From the NCBI GenBank assembly GCA_038327655.1, contig JBBQLG010000004.1, positions 32,302-96,301 of the forward strand: a DNA stretch of 64,000 nt, written 5' to 3'. A program made the translations under genes and the position numbers. This document shows positions 16,922-24,909 of the stretch, piece after piece (positions within the stretch are counted from its first letter, which is position 1; every line of letters starts with the position of its first letter). The DNA comes from JBBQLG01 sp038327655. GTDB taxonomy: Bacteria > Bacteroidota > Bacteroidia > Cytophagales > Spirosomataceae. The notes under the pieces are model-generated. The model saw only the letters and a program-made list of their open reading frames with translations. It was not told the DNA's origin and did not search any database.

Positions 16922-17791
16922 TCAATACGTCGTCGATGCGGTCCGGGCCGAAATTGGCTCCTGCACGAAACTCAGCAGATCGCTGGTCAGCCGGTCTTTT
17001 TCGGTGGCAAACAACCCGTGGGGCGCACCGGAATACACGATGTAGTGCGCACTGGGCAACAGAGCCGCCGTCTGCTCACCCGATGTCTCGATGGGCACCG
17101 TTTTGTCATCGTCGCCGTGAATAATCAGCGTTGGTACGTTTACGTGGGTTAAATCCTGCCGGAAATCGGTCATGGCGAAGGCTTTGGCACACTCGACGGT
17201 GGCGTTCGGCGCGGCTAAGTACGCCCGGAAGAAATCGCCGGCTAACTGACCCTGGCTAACGCTGTGGTTCAACATGCTGTAGCTGTAGAACTGTTTGCCG
17301 AAGCTTTGCAGGAAATCGGCGCGGTCTTTCTGCATCCCTTCCAGCATTCCGTCAAATACACTCTGGTCGACGCCGGTTGGGTTATCCTCGGTTTTGAGCA
17401 GGTACGGGGTTACGGAACTGACAAACGCGATTTTCGACACCCGTTTGCCCTGGTAGCGGCTCATGTAGCGGGCTACTTCGCCCCCGCCCATCGAGAAACC
17501 AACGAGCGTAACATTCTCCAGATTCAGGTGTTCCAGCACGGCACTGAGGTCGTCGGTGAGCGTGTCGTAGTCGTAGTTTCCCCACGGTTTCGACGATTTA
17601 CCAAAACCCCGGCGGTCATAAGTAATCACGCGAACGCCGTGCTTGGGCATCTCGGCCATCTGGTAATCCCACATTTCGTGGCTCAGCGGCCAGCCATGAA
17701 TCAGTACCACGGGTTGGCCTTGTCCCCAATCCTGATAGAAAAGGTTGACGTCATTTCCGGCCGCGTCGGTGCCTGCTTTAATGTAGCTCAT
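16922..17791 (-). CDS. Alpha/beta hydrolase (non-haem chloroperoxidase-like)
   Basis: 289 residues. The triad is visible: nucleophile Ser in LVGFSMGGGEVARY, Asp in LIIHGDDDKTVPIE, His in YSGAPHGLFATEKDR. The oxyanion region is VLIHGWPLSHEMWDYQ. This combination matches the cofactor-free chloroperoxidase/arylesterase group of alpha/beta hydrolases, which act as esterases and perhydrolases. No signal peptide, so cytoplasmic. A monocistronic gene bounded by hairpins. Physiological substrate unknown. Confidence 0.88.
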   Translation of the reverse strand: MSYIKAGTDAAGNDVNLFYQDWGQGQPVVLIHGWPLSHEMWDYQMAEMPKHGVRVITYDRRGFGKSSKPWGNYDYDTLTDDLSAVLEHLNLENVTLVGFSMGGGEVARYMSRYQGKRVSKIAFVSSVTPYLLKTEDNPTGVDQSVFDGMLEGMQKDRADFLQSFGKQFYSYSMLNHSVSQGQLAGDFFRAYLAAPNATVECAKAFAMTDFRQDLTHVNVPTLIIHGDDDKTVPIETSGEQTAALLPSAHYIVYSGAPHGLFATEKDRLTSDLLSFVQEPISARTASTTY

Positions 17792-17937
17792 AACGAATGA
17801 AGTTGTACTGGTTGGTTAACTGTTTAGCGTGGTTTTCCTATAGAGAAACCCGTCAGTAAATCAACCGTCTGTACTCCAAAGTGTTTTCGTGTTCAGACAC
17901 ACATTACCGTTTCGTTGGCCCGGCATTCAGCAACAGC

Positions 17938-18486
17938 CTACCGGTTCAGCGCGTCGCGGAGTTGACGCAATACCTCGGTGGTTTCGGAAGGGCGGGCGGC
18001 ATCGTCGTTCACGATTTCACCGTCCCGGTCAACGATGATGTACCGGGGATACGAATCGATTTCCAGAAACTCGCTCAGTCCACCCTCAAACGCAGTGTTC
18101 ATCATAAAATGCCGTCCCGTGAGGTGTAGTTTTTGCACGGTGGCTTTCCAGTTGGCAATCAATTTCGCGGTGTAGCCGTTTTCGTAGGCGATGTACAGAA
18201 AATCGACCGGTTCGCCGGTTAGCTTTTCTTTTAAACGGGCAGCGTAGGGCATTTCTTTTCGGCAGGGCACACACCACGTTCCCCAGAAGTCGACGTAAAC
18301 GACCCGGCCCCGGTGCGGTTTCAGCAGGCTGTCGAGGCTGGTGATCCGGGTGGGATTAGCCACAAACGTGATGCGGCTTTCCGGTGTTTTCAGGGTACTG
18401 TCCGGCCGAAGAACGGGTGATTGGGCGTGAGCGGATGCGGCCCATAACAAGCCTCCCAGCAGGGTAGTGATAACTCTGTTTTTCAT
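17938..18486 (-). CDS. TlpA-like periplasmic thioredoxin-fold protein
   Basis: 182 residues from the ATG at 18486, chosen because it opens a Sec signal peptide (MKNRVITTLLGGLLWAASAH). The active site is WGTWCVPCRKEM (CVPC), followed by the conserved FLEIDSYPRYIIVDRDGEIV with the cis-proline region. Members reduce disulfides in the periplasm, for instance during cytochrome c maturation or repair of oxidised proteins. Only 7 bp separate it from the upstream NRDE gene, so both are probably one operon. Confidence 0.88.
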   Translation of the reverse strand: MKNRVITTLLGGLLWAASAHAQSPVLRPDSTLKTPESRITFVANPTRITSLDSLLKPHRGRVVYVDFWGTWCVPCRKEMPYAARLKEKLTGEPVDFLYIAYENGYTAKLIANWKATVQKLHLTGRHFMMNTAFEGGLSEFLEIDSYPRYIIVDRDGEIVNDDAARPSETTEVLRQLRDALNR

Positions 18487-18493
18487 TGGGTAA

Positions 18494-19222
18494 TCAGAAT
18501 AATAATTGAGTGGTTGCGTCCGTCGCGAGGTCCACATAGCGCATCGTACCGGCGTGTTTCGTCTGCGCTACCTGCGTGATACTGACCGTACGTACGCCCT
18601 CCTGCGGCCGGTTCATCACCAGGTCACGGCCGGGACTGCCGTTGCCCGCCGTCCGGTGAAACGTGAACAGGCTGTCGGGCGTATAGTGGTTGTGGTTCGC
18701 CTGCAAAAACTGGGTAAACCAGATTTTGCGCAAGGCAATCGTACCAGCGTCGTAGAGGGTGTATGACGACCAGATGTGCGGGTTGCGGAGGGACAGTTCA
18801 CGCACCCATACCTGCTGTCCCGTCCAGCGAATCTCGAACAGGTCATGCGCCCGGCCATTGGTACCGGCCCCGGCAATGACCAGTGTAAACGGCTGAATGC
18901 CCCCGAAGTCGTACCGGTCCGCAAACTGATAGGGATTTTCGTAGCCAAAAACGTCCAGCACGACTAATCCACGGCTTTTTCGGGGTGTGGTGGTCCGGGA
19001 TGGCGGGTCGGTCGGAAAGGCACCGTTGAGCAGGCAAACGAGGTGTGTTGATGAAGCAGCCAGCCAAGTACCGCCCCCCTGCGGGTCTTTTGGGAAGGTG
19101 AGTAGCTGCCCGTTTATGTCGTACGCCTGCGGGGGAATGGCTAACGGTCGGCTTAGGTGTTCGTCACGATTGGCAGTCAGTAAATAACCATCGGCAATGG
19201 GCAGCAGCGTTACAACGCACAT
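18494..19222 (-). CDS. NRDE (TANGO2-like) family protein
   Basis: 242 residues beginning MCVVTLLPIADGYLLTANRDE, with the family-defining NRDE motif and N-terminal Cys2, which suggests an Ntn-hydrolase-like fold. Other conserved parts are PKDPQGGGTWLAAS and RTTTPRKSRGLVVLD. The eukaryotic homologue TANGO2 has been linked to haem or acyl-lipid handling; the bacterial role is unclear. It is tightly packed: 3 bp after the toxin gene and 7 bp before the thioredoxin gene. Confidence 0.85.
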   Translation of the reverse strand: MCVVTLLPIADGYLLTANRDEHLSRPLAIPPQAYDINGQLLTFPKDPQGGGTWLAASSTHLVCLLNGAFPTDPPSRTTTPRKSRGLVVLDVFGYENPYQFADRYDFGGIQPFTLVIAGAGTNGRAHDLFEIRWTGQQVWVRELSLRNPHIWSSYTLYDAGTIALRKIWFTQFLQANHNHYTPDSLFTFHRTAGNGSPGRDLVMNRPQEGVRTVSITQVAQTKHAGTMRYVDLATDATTQLLF

Positions 19223-19225
19223 GGG

Positions 19226-19516
19226 TTATCGTTTAGGCGGAAATTTCTTGTAAATGTCTTTCCGGTTCAGGATGCGGGATAAGACAAGTGTATCTCCTTC
19301 CAGATAAAAGCCTATTCGGAAATCATTATGTCTGTTCAGTTTCAGACGGAATGCCTTTACCCTCTTACTGCCCTCCATTTTTTTAACCTCGTAACCAATG
19401 TCGTCTAACGACTGAGCGGTTTCAACGGCTTCATAAATAGCCTTCAGTTCATCCAAGAGAGACGCCGGCAATTTTTTAGCATCCCGCCCAAACGAAGTAT
19501 CAATTTCGATTTTCAT
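19226..19516 (-). CDS. RelE/ParE-family toxin
   Basis: 96 residues with the RelE/ParE fold pattern: FGRDAKKLPASLLDELKAIY helix pair, then KRVKAFRLKLNRHNDFRIGF and VLSRILNRKDIYKKFPPKR. RelE-type toxins cleave mRNA on the ribosome; ParE-type inhibit gyrase, and the sequence does not decide between them. The candidate antitoxin is the 70-residue gene 150 bp upstream, a wider gap than usual for such pairs, with a GC-rich hairpin in between. It precedes the NRDE gene by 3 bp. Confidence 0.75.
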   Translation of the reverse strand: MKIEIDTSFGRDAKKLPASLLDELKAIYEAVETAQSLDDIGYEVKKMEGSKRVKAFRLKLNRHNDFRIGFYLEGDTLVLSRILNRKDIYKKFPPKR

Positions 19517-19666
19517 GCGGGCAAGTTACTCGTATGGAGAGGGGTTGTCAACGTCGCCCCTCTTTCGTTACATGTAACCATTTTAGCAGCTACCGGTGTG
19601 GGAAATCGACATAATAGGTGTGATATGAAATCAGTATGAATCTTACTCTTCATGAGCAGAGAACAA

Positions 19667-19879
19667 TTACCGATTCAGTAACCAGGTTTTAAAATCAGCC
19701 CGCTCACTTTCGTCTAATCGACCCTCTTTCTTTCCGGCTTCCATTAGTTTCAGCAAACCTTTTTCTTCTTCCTCTTCTGTCAGGTACTGTTCATCAACAC
19801 GCACAGTAGCTCTGGTAGCTTTGGCGGCTTCCATAAATAACTTTTTGTACTGTTTGTCCACGTCTATGACTAAGCGCAT
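19667..19879 (-). CDS. Small acidic protein, possible antitoxin
   Basis: 70 residues, rich in Glu and Lys, with LTEEEEEKGLLKLMEAGKK and the C-terminal end ESERADFKTWLLNR. No DNA-binding motif is obvious, but the length, charge and position upstream of a RelE/ParE gene fit an antitoxin. It starts 36 bp after the radA stop in the same direction. A hairpin-like AGAGGGG/CCCCTCT pair (about 19538-19563) lies between it and the toxin gene, so the two may not form a simple operon. No family was recognised with certainty. Confidence 0.55.
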   Translation of the reverse strand: MRLVIDVDKQYKKLFMEAAKATRATVRVDEQYLTEEEEEKGLLKLMEAGKKEGRLDESERADFKTWLLNR

Positions 19880-19914
19880 ACGTCGTTCCGTTTTTGACCA
19901 AATGTACTAAAAAC

Positions 19915-21294
19915 TTATAGCAACACGCCCTGAAACACCTCATCTAACCGCGAAACGGGGCGGATGCTAATGCCGAAACTTTTTATATCTAACCCTTTCA
20001 GGTTGTATTTCGACACGAATATCTGCTTGAAACCCAGCTTTTCGGCTTCGGCGATGCGCGAGTCAATCCGGCTCACGGCGCGAACTTCGCCCCCCAGCCC
20101 GACCTCGGCGGCAAACGCGGCCGACGGCGGAATTGGTACATCCTCGTAACTCGACACAATGGCAGCACAAACGGCTAAGTCAATGGCGGGGTCTTCGACT
20201 TTCAGCCCACCAGCTACGTTCAGAAACACGTCCTGCTGACCCAGCCGGAACCCACCGCGCTTTTCCAGCACGGCCAGCAGCATCTGCAGCCGTTTGGCGT
20301 CGAAACCGGTGCTGCTCCGCTGGGGAGTGCCGTAATTCGCGACACTCACCAACGCCTGAATTTCGATCAGCAGCGGCCGGTTCCCTTCCAGCATGGAGCC
20401 GATGGCAATGCCGCTCAGGGCATCGTCGCGCTGCGAAATCAGGATTTCGGATGGGTTTGTCACCTGCCGTAAGCCCGTGCCCAGCATCTCGTAAATACCC
20501 AGTTCGGAGGTGCTGCCAAACCGGTTTTTGTTGGTACGGAGCAGCCTATACGTGGTATGCCGGTCGCCCTCGAAGGTCAGCACGGTATCTACCATGTGTT
20601 CGAGCACTTTTGGCCCGGCCAGCGATCCGTCTTTGGTAATGTGGCCGATCATGAACACCGGCGTCCCCGATTCTTTGGCAAACTTCATGAGTTCGGCCGC
20701 GCATTCGCGCACCTGCGACACGCTGCCCGCCCCCGACTCGATCAGCGACGACTGCATGGTTTGGATGGAGTCGATGATGAGAATCTGCGGCTGCGTATTT
20801 TCGATCTGCCGGAAAATGCCCTGCGTCGACGTTTCGGTCAGAATCAGGCAATCGCTCGTGGCGGGGTCCAAGCGTTCGGCCCGCATCTTGATTTGTTGCT
20901 CACTTTCCTCACCCGATACGTACAGTACCCGCATTCCCCGCAAACCCAGGGCGATTTGCAGCATCAGCGTCGATTTGCCGATGCCCGGTTCCCCGCCAAT
21001 TAACACCAGCGAACCCGGCACAATGCCTCCGCCCAACACCCGGTTCAGTTCGCCATCGGTGGTCAGGATGCGAGGCTGCTCTTCGTAATTAATATCGGCG
21101 ATGGCTTTCGGACGTGGCGCGGTTTTTGGTCCGGGTGCGGTAGTGGCCCGCCAGCCGCCAGCCGCCGGTTCATCCTTCTGGATAACTTCTTCGACGAAGG
21201 TATTCCACTCGCCACACGATGGGCAGCGGCCGAGCCATTTGGGTGCCTGCTGCCCGCAATTCTGGCAGAAGTAGGAGGTTTTGATTTTAGCCAT
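19915..21294 (-). CDS. radA: DNA repair protein RadA (Sms)
   Basis: 459 residues, the standard RadA length. It has an N-terminal zinc finger (CQNCGQQAPKWLGRCPSCGE), a RecA-like ATPase with Walker A GGEPGIGKSTLMLQ and Walker B ILIIDSIQTMQS, and the RadA-specific KNRFGSTSELGIYEM motif. The C-terminus is the Lon-protease-like domain (DVFLNVAGGLKVEDPAIDLA) without a catalytic role. RadA is a DnaB-like helicase that promotes branch migration during recombination. It is divergent from the porin gene and followed by a possible antitoxin gene. Confidence 0.97.
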   Translation of the reverse strand: MAKIKTSYFCQNCGQQAPKWLGRCPSCGEWNTFVEEVIQKDEPAAGGWRATTAPGPKTAPRPKAIADINYEEQPRILTTDGELNRVLGGGIVPGSLVLIGGEPGIGKSTLMLQIALGLRGMRVLYVSGEESEQQIKMRAERLDPATSDCLILTETSTQGIFRQIENTQPQILIIDSIQTMQSSLIESGAGSVSQVRECAAELMKFAKESGTPVFMIGHITKDGSLAGPKVLEHMVDTVLTFEGDRHTTYRLLRTNKNRFGSTSELGIYEMLGTGLRQVTNPSEILISQRDDALSGIAIGSMLEGNRPLLIEIQALVSVANYGTPQRSSTGFDAKRLQMLLAVLEKRGGFRLGQQDVFLNVAGGLKVEDPAIDLAVCAAIVSSYEDVPIPPSAAFAAEVGLGGEVRAVSRIDSRIAEAEKLGFKQIFVSKYNLKGLDIKSFGISIRPVSRLDEVFQGVLL

Positions 21295-21526
21295 TTTTCA
21301 GGGATTGGCGGTCGGATATTGGTGCGCTCGTATGCTTAACGGAACAGTAGATTAAACCCGCACGCTGAAATATAATCCAACGGAGACAACCGGACGGTTT
21401 ACCCACTGCACACGGATTCCTGACCACGGAAATAACGCCGTTTGGTCGGAATTAGTTGAGGCTAAATACCGCCGACCGGGGCCTATCGTTACGCATACAG
21501 TCTTTACACAAAACAACTAAACAACC

Positions 21527-22222
21527 ATGAAAAAAGCCCTTCTCTTCGTCGCAATGGCTATTCTACCCGCCGTTTCCTTCGCTCAGTTCAGTTTCGGCGT
21601 TAAAGGTGGTGTCAACCTCTCAAAACTGACCTTCGGCGATTTCGTCACCACCCGCCTGAATGCCAACGGTTCACCCGCCGTAGACGTCAATGGACAGACG
21701 TTCCGGGATAATGTCAAACAGAGTTTCGATTCCAGAACGGGTACATCGTTCGGTGCCTACGCCCGCATTGGTGGCAGCCTGTTTATCCAGCCCGAAGTGC
21801 TTTATTCGACCAAAGCCGGTTCGTTCGACATTATCCGTACCGGTACCGATGGTAAAACGACTACGGAGTCGGTGCAGACTAATTTAACCAGTTTCGACGT
21901 ACCGGTGCTGGTCGGCATCAAAGGCGGTCCCATCCGGATTATGGCCGGGCCAATTGTGTCGTTTCGGGTGAATAACAATCAGGGCCTGAACGATGCCCTG
22001 AAACAATACACCACCGGTACACTCAACGATGCCTGGGCGAAGGCTTATTATGGCTATCAGATTGGGGGCGGGCTGGATTTGGGCCGCTTCGGTATCGATG
22101 TCCGGCACGAGGGCAGCCTCTCCGACATCGCATCGGTCGATCTGGGAGCCGCCGGGAGTGTACAGGCGTTCAACCAGAAACTCAGCTCGTGGCAGGTGAC
22201 GCTGGCGATGCGGATATTTTAA
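21527..22222 (+). CDS. Outer membrane beta-barrel (porin family) protein
   Basis: 231 residues. MKKALLFVAMAILPAVSFAQ is a Sec signal peptide; the mature protein starts with FSFGVKGGVNLSKLTFGD, typical of Bacteroidota OMP_b-brl_2 proteins. Alternating hydrophobic strands run to the terminal KLSSWQVTLAMRIF, which ends in Phe as expected for BAM recognition. It probably forms a small eight-stranded barrel; the function is unknown. A 74-bp palindrome follows the gene. Confidence 0.88.
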   Translation: MKKALLFVAMAILPAVSFAQFSFGVKGGVNLSKLTFGDFVTTRLNANGSPAVDVNGQTFRDNVKQSFDSRTGTSFGAYARIGGSLFIQPEVLYSTKAGSFDIIRTGTDGKTTTESVQTNLTSFDVPVLVGIKGGPIRIMAGPIVSFRVNNNQGLNDALKQYTTGTLNDAWAKAYYGYQIGGGLDLGRFGIDVRHEGSLSDIASVDLGAAGSVQAFNQKLSSWQVTLAMRIF

Positions 22223-22230
22223 GTAGGTTA

Positions 22231-22304
22231 ACCCCCTTCCCCTAAAGGGGTGTACGACTTAGCTACCGGTAGCCAAGTCGTACACCCCTTTAGGGGAAGG
22301 GGGT
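22231..22304. terminator. 74-bp near-perfect palindrome
   Basis: Arms 22231-22267 and 22268-22304 are complementary over 37 bp with one mismatch and no loop, centred on ACCGGT. Each arm itself contains a smaller dyad (CCCCTAAAGGGG). It sits between the convergent porin and LytTR genes, so a bidirectional terminator is the simplest role. Confidence 0.75.
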
Positions 22305-22400
22305 ATTAGTCCACAAAAAACAAACCGTTGCCATCCAAGAGATCGTGGCAACGGTTGTTCTATCAATTAACCCACTAAATGAATGGTGTGCCGGTTGGCC

Positions 22401-22820
22401 TTAGCTGAGCAGATTCTGCTGGTAACGGTTGAGCCGGGTAGTGATTTCTTTCAGACGTCGGCGCGAGATGGTGACGACCCGGCCGTCGGCTAAGCGGATA
22501 ATGCGCTCTTTGCTGAATACGCTGTGCTGCACGTAGCCGAGGTTGATAATATACGATTTGTGTACCCGCAGAAACATGCTCTCGTCGAGCGATTTTTCAA
22601 ATTCTTTCAACGTCTTCGACACTAAATACCGTTTCCGGTCACGGGTGTAGAGGAATGTATAATTCCCTTCGCCCTGCAGGCAGATCACGTCATCGACGGC
22701 AACCATGATGGTACGGTTCAGGTACGGCAGTGACAAACGGTGCTGACCACGCTGGTAGGCAGCCGGATACGAGGGCGCGATGGACTGAATTGGCGAATTA
22801 ATGAAGTTGGTAGCTTCCAT
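22401..22820 (-). CDS. Stand-alone LytTR DNA-binding protein (copy 1)
   Basis: 139 residues from the ATG at 22820; an earlier ATG adds 17 residues without similarity to the paralogue. The C-terminal about 100 residues are a LytTR domain: VAVDDVICLQGEGNYTFLYT, RYLVSKTLKEFEKSL, MFLRVHKSYIINLGYVQ and ADGRVVTISRRRLKEI. There is no receiver domain, so it is not a classical response regulator. A clearly related paralogue lies directly upstream in the same direction. The regulated genes are unknown. Confidence 0.88.
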   Translation of the reverse strand: MEATNFINSPIQSIAPSYPAAYQRGQHRLSLPYLNRTIMVAVDDVICLQGEGNYTFLYTRDRKRYLVSKTLKEFEKSLDESMFLRVHKSYIINLGYVQHSVFSKERIIRLADGRVVTISRRRLKEITTRLNRYQQNLLS

Positions 22821-23064
22821 GGGTATGGGTGGTTTAGTGTGCTTCAGGAACAATACAAAGCTACCAGCCACGCCTTACCCCATAAAAAAGCCGTCTGACC
22901 AACAAGTGCGTCGCTAATGCTAACACTTTGTTAATCAGACGGTTATTTGATAGTCAGAGAAAAACTTCGAGTACATTCACTCGAAAAACAAGTAGAACTA
23001 CGCAGTAACTTTCACAGACTTCCTACGTCGAAGCCCTTCCGAAACGCACGTAGCTACCGCGTAA

Positions 23065-23496
23065 TTAACTCACGATGGCCGGTTGATACTCGCGAATGCG
23101 GTCGATGAACATCTGCGCCCGCCGACGCGAAATCTTGATCTGCTGTCCGTCAGCCAGTTCCAGTTCGCCCTCCTTCTTAACGTAGAATTTACGAACGAAC
23201 TCCAGGTTGACAATGCACGATTTGTGTACCCGCACGAAAGCCTGTCCATCCAGCAATGTTTCGTACTCTTTCAGTGTCCGCGATACCAGCATCTTCGTGC
23301 CGTCCTTCAGGAAAAAATTGGTGTAGTTACCCGATCCTTCGAGCCGCACGATTTCGTCGACGGATACGGTGCGCTTACGGTCATAGAAGGGAATGAGTAA
23401 TTTTTGCAGGCAAGAGGAAGGGGAAGGTTTTTCCACACTTTTGGGGAAAGGCATGGACATTGTGTCGAAGATGGAATCGGCTGGTATCGTGTTCAT
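23065..23496 (-). CDS. Stand-alone LytTR DNA-binding protein (copy 2)
   Basis: 143 residues. The LytTR domain spans about residues 38-140 with VDEIVRLEGSGNYTNFFLKD, KMLVSRTLKEYETLL, AFVRVHKSCIVNLEFV and ADGQQIKISRRRAQMF, aligning throughout with the neighbouring copy. It has an N-terminal extension of about 30 residues without recognisable domain. Both copies lack a receiver domain. The 245 bp between the two genes suggest separate promoters. Divergent from pheS. Confidence 0.88.
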   Translation of the reverse strand: MNTIPADSIFDTMSMPFPKSVEKPSPSSCLQKLLIPFYDRKRTVSVDEIVRLEGSGNYTNFFLKDGTKMLVSRTLKEYETLLDGQAFVRVHKSCIVNLEFVRKFYVKKEGELELADGQQIKISRRRAQMFIDRIREYQPAIVS

Positions 23497-23722
23497 GACA
23501 ACTTGAGTAAGGTTGATAGTGTAAGTTTACGTTTGATAGTCAGCACATTACAGCTCATTTGCTGCGTAGCTTTCAGTGGCATGCCGGGTGAGTCACCGAT
23601 GAGGTGTTTACAACAATCAGTCCCTAAACGGCAGGGCTACCGATTACATGATGGTTTCCTGGGCGCTCACCGAAATGAGCACCCAAAATGCCTGCTGCCG
23701 GGCGTATTGCTTTACTTTTGGC

Positions 23723-23730
23723 TATCTTTG
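23723..23730 (+). promoter_or_regulatory. Bacteroidota-type -7 promoter box for pheS
   Basis: TATCTTTG matches the Bacteroidota consensus TAnnTTTG exactly and lies 31 bp before the pheS ATG. A -33 TTTG at the expected distance is not clear. Confidence 0.5.
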
Positions 23731-23761
23731 TAGTGCCTATTTTAGTAATTACCACTCGATT

Positions 23762-24817
23762 ATGCTGGATCAGGTTAACGACATACATCAGGAAATTGAC
23801 CGGTTCACGGTTACCGATAAAGAGCAGTTAGAACAGTTCCGGCTGCGGTTTATCAGCCGCAAAGGCTTGGTTACCGAACTCTTTGACCAGCTCAAAACTG
23901 TTGCCCCCGACGAACGCCGGGCTGTAGGGCAGCAACTGAATACGATTAAAAACTTCGCGCAGGAGCGGTTTCAGGCCTTCACGCAGCAGTTGGAAGAGCA
24001 ATCTTCTGTAAATAACACCCCGGCCATCGACCTCACGCTGCCGGGCATTCCGTACCAGACCGGGGCCATTCATCCCCTCTCGGCGGTGCGGCAGCGCATT
24101 ATTCAGATTTTCGAACGCATCGGCTTCAATGTGGCCGACGGTCCTGAGATCGAATCGGACTGGTATAACTTCGGTGCCCTGAATTTTCCCGACAATCACC
24201 CCGCCCGCGAAATGCAGGACACGTTTTTTGTCGAGAAAAAGGGCGTCGGCGAGGCTCCGACAGACATGCTGCTGCGGACGCATACCTCCAACGTCCAGAT
24301 CCGACTGATGGAACACAGCCATCAAGGGTCGGCGGGTCGGCCGCTGCGTTCCATTATGCCGGGGCGGGTATATCGGAACGAGGCCATTTCGGCGCGGGCG
24401 CACTGTCTGTTCCACCAGGTCGAAGGCATTTACATCGACCGGAACGTAGGGTTTAAAGACCTGAAAGACACGCTGTATCATTTCGTGAAGGAGATGTTCG
24501 ACGAGGGGACGCGCATCCGGTTCCGGCCGTCGTACTTTCCGTTTACCGAACCGAGTGCCGAGATCGACATTTCGTGCCAGATCTGCCACGGGTCGGGCTG
24601 TAACGTCTGCAAACACACGGGCTGGGTCGAGATTGCCGGTTCGGGTATGGTCGATCCTAACGTACTGACGAACTGTGGCATCGACGCCGACGAATTTACC
24701 GGCTTCGCCTTCGGGATGGGCATCGAACGCATCACCATGCTGAAATACCAGGTAAAAGACCTGCGGCTTTTCACCGAAAACGACGTCCGCTTTCTGCGGC
24801 AGTTCGAGGGTGCGTAA
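23762..24817 (+). CDS. pheS: Phenylalanyl-tRNA synthetase alpha subunit
   Basis: 351 residues from the ATG at 23762, which aligns with the usual N-terminal coiled coil (MLDQVNDIHQEIDRF). Class II synthetase motifs are present: motif 2 around RVYRNEAISARAHCLFHQVE and motif 3 GFAFGMGIERITMLKY. The stretch CQICHGSGCNVCKHTGWVE near the active site is typical of Bacteroidota PheS. The enzyme charges tRNA-Phe as an alpha2beta2 complex; pheT is not in this window. Followed by xseA after a hairpin-rich gap of 92 bp. Confidence 0.97.
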   Translation: MLDQVNDIHQEIDRFTVTDKEQLEQFRLRFISRKGLVTELFDQLKTVAPDERRAVGQQLNTIKNFAQERFQAFTQQLEEQSSVNNTPAIDLTLPGIPYQTGAIHPLSAVRQRIIQIFERIGFNVADGPEIESDWYNFGALNFPDNHPAREMQDTFFVEKKGVGEAPTDMLLRTHTSNVQIRLMEHSHQGSAGRPLRSIMPGRVYRNEAISARAHCLFHQVEGIYIDRNVGFKDLKDTLYHFVKEMFDEGTRIRFRPSYFPFTEPSAEIDISCQICHGSGCNVCKHTGWVEIAGSGMVDPNVLTNCGIDADEFTGFAFGMGIERITMLKYQVKDLRLFTENDVRFLRQFEGA

Positions 24818-24827
24818 CCAATAGGGG

Positions 24828-24887
24828 AATGGGCGATTGAGTGAATTAGCGAATGACAGGTTCGACCCATTCACTCAATCACTCATT
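24828..24887. repeat. Hairpin between pheS and xseA built from short repeated words
   Basis: Arms 24828-24849 and 24866-24887 pair over 22 positions with four mismatches. They contain the words GATTGAGTGAAT and ATTCACTCAATC. It could be a terminator for pheS or an RNA stability element. Confidence 0.5.
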
Positions 24888-24909
24888 TGCCTGTTTACTC
24901 ATTACCAAA

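Noticed and set aside
23497..23761. Upstream ATG extending pheS by 38 codons
   Set aside because: The extension is unlike PheS and would run through the promoter box at 23723-23730; the ATG at 23762 gives the standard start.
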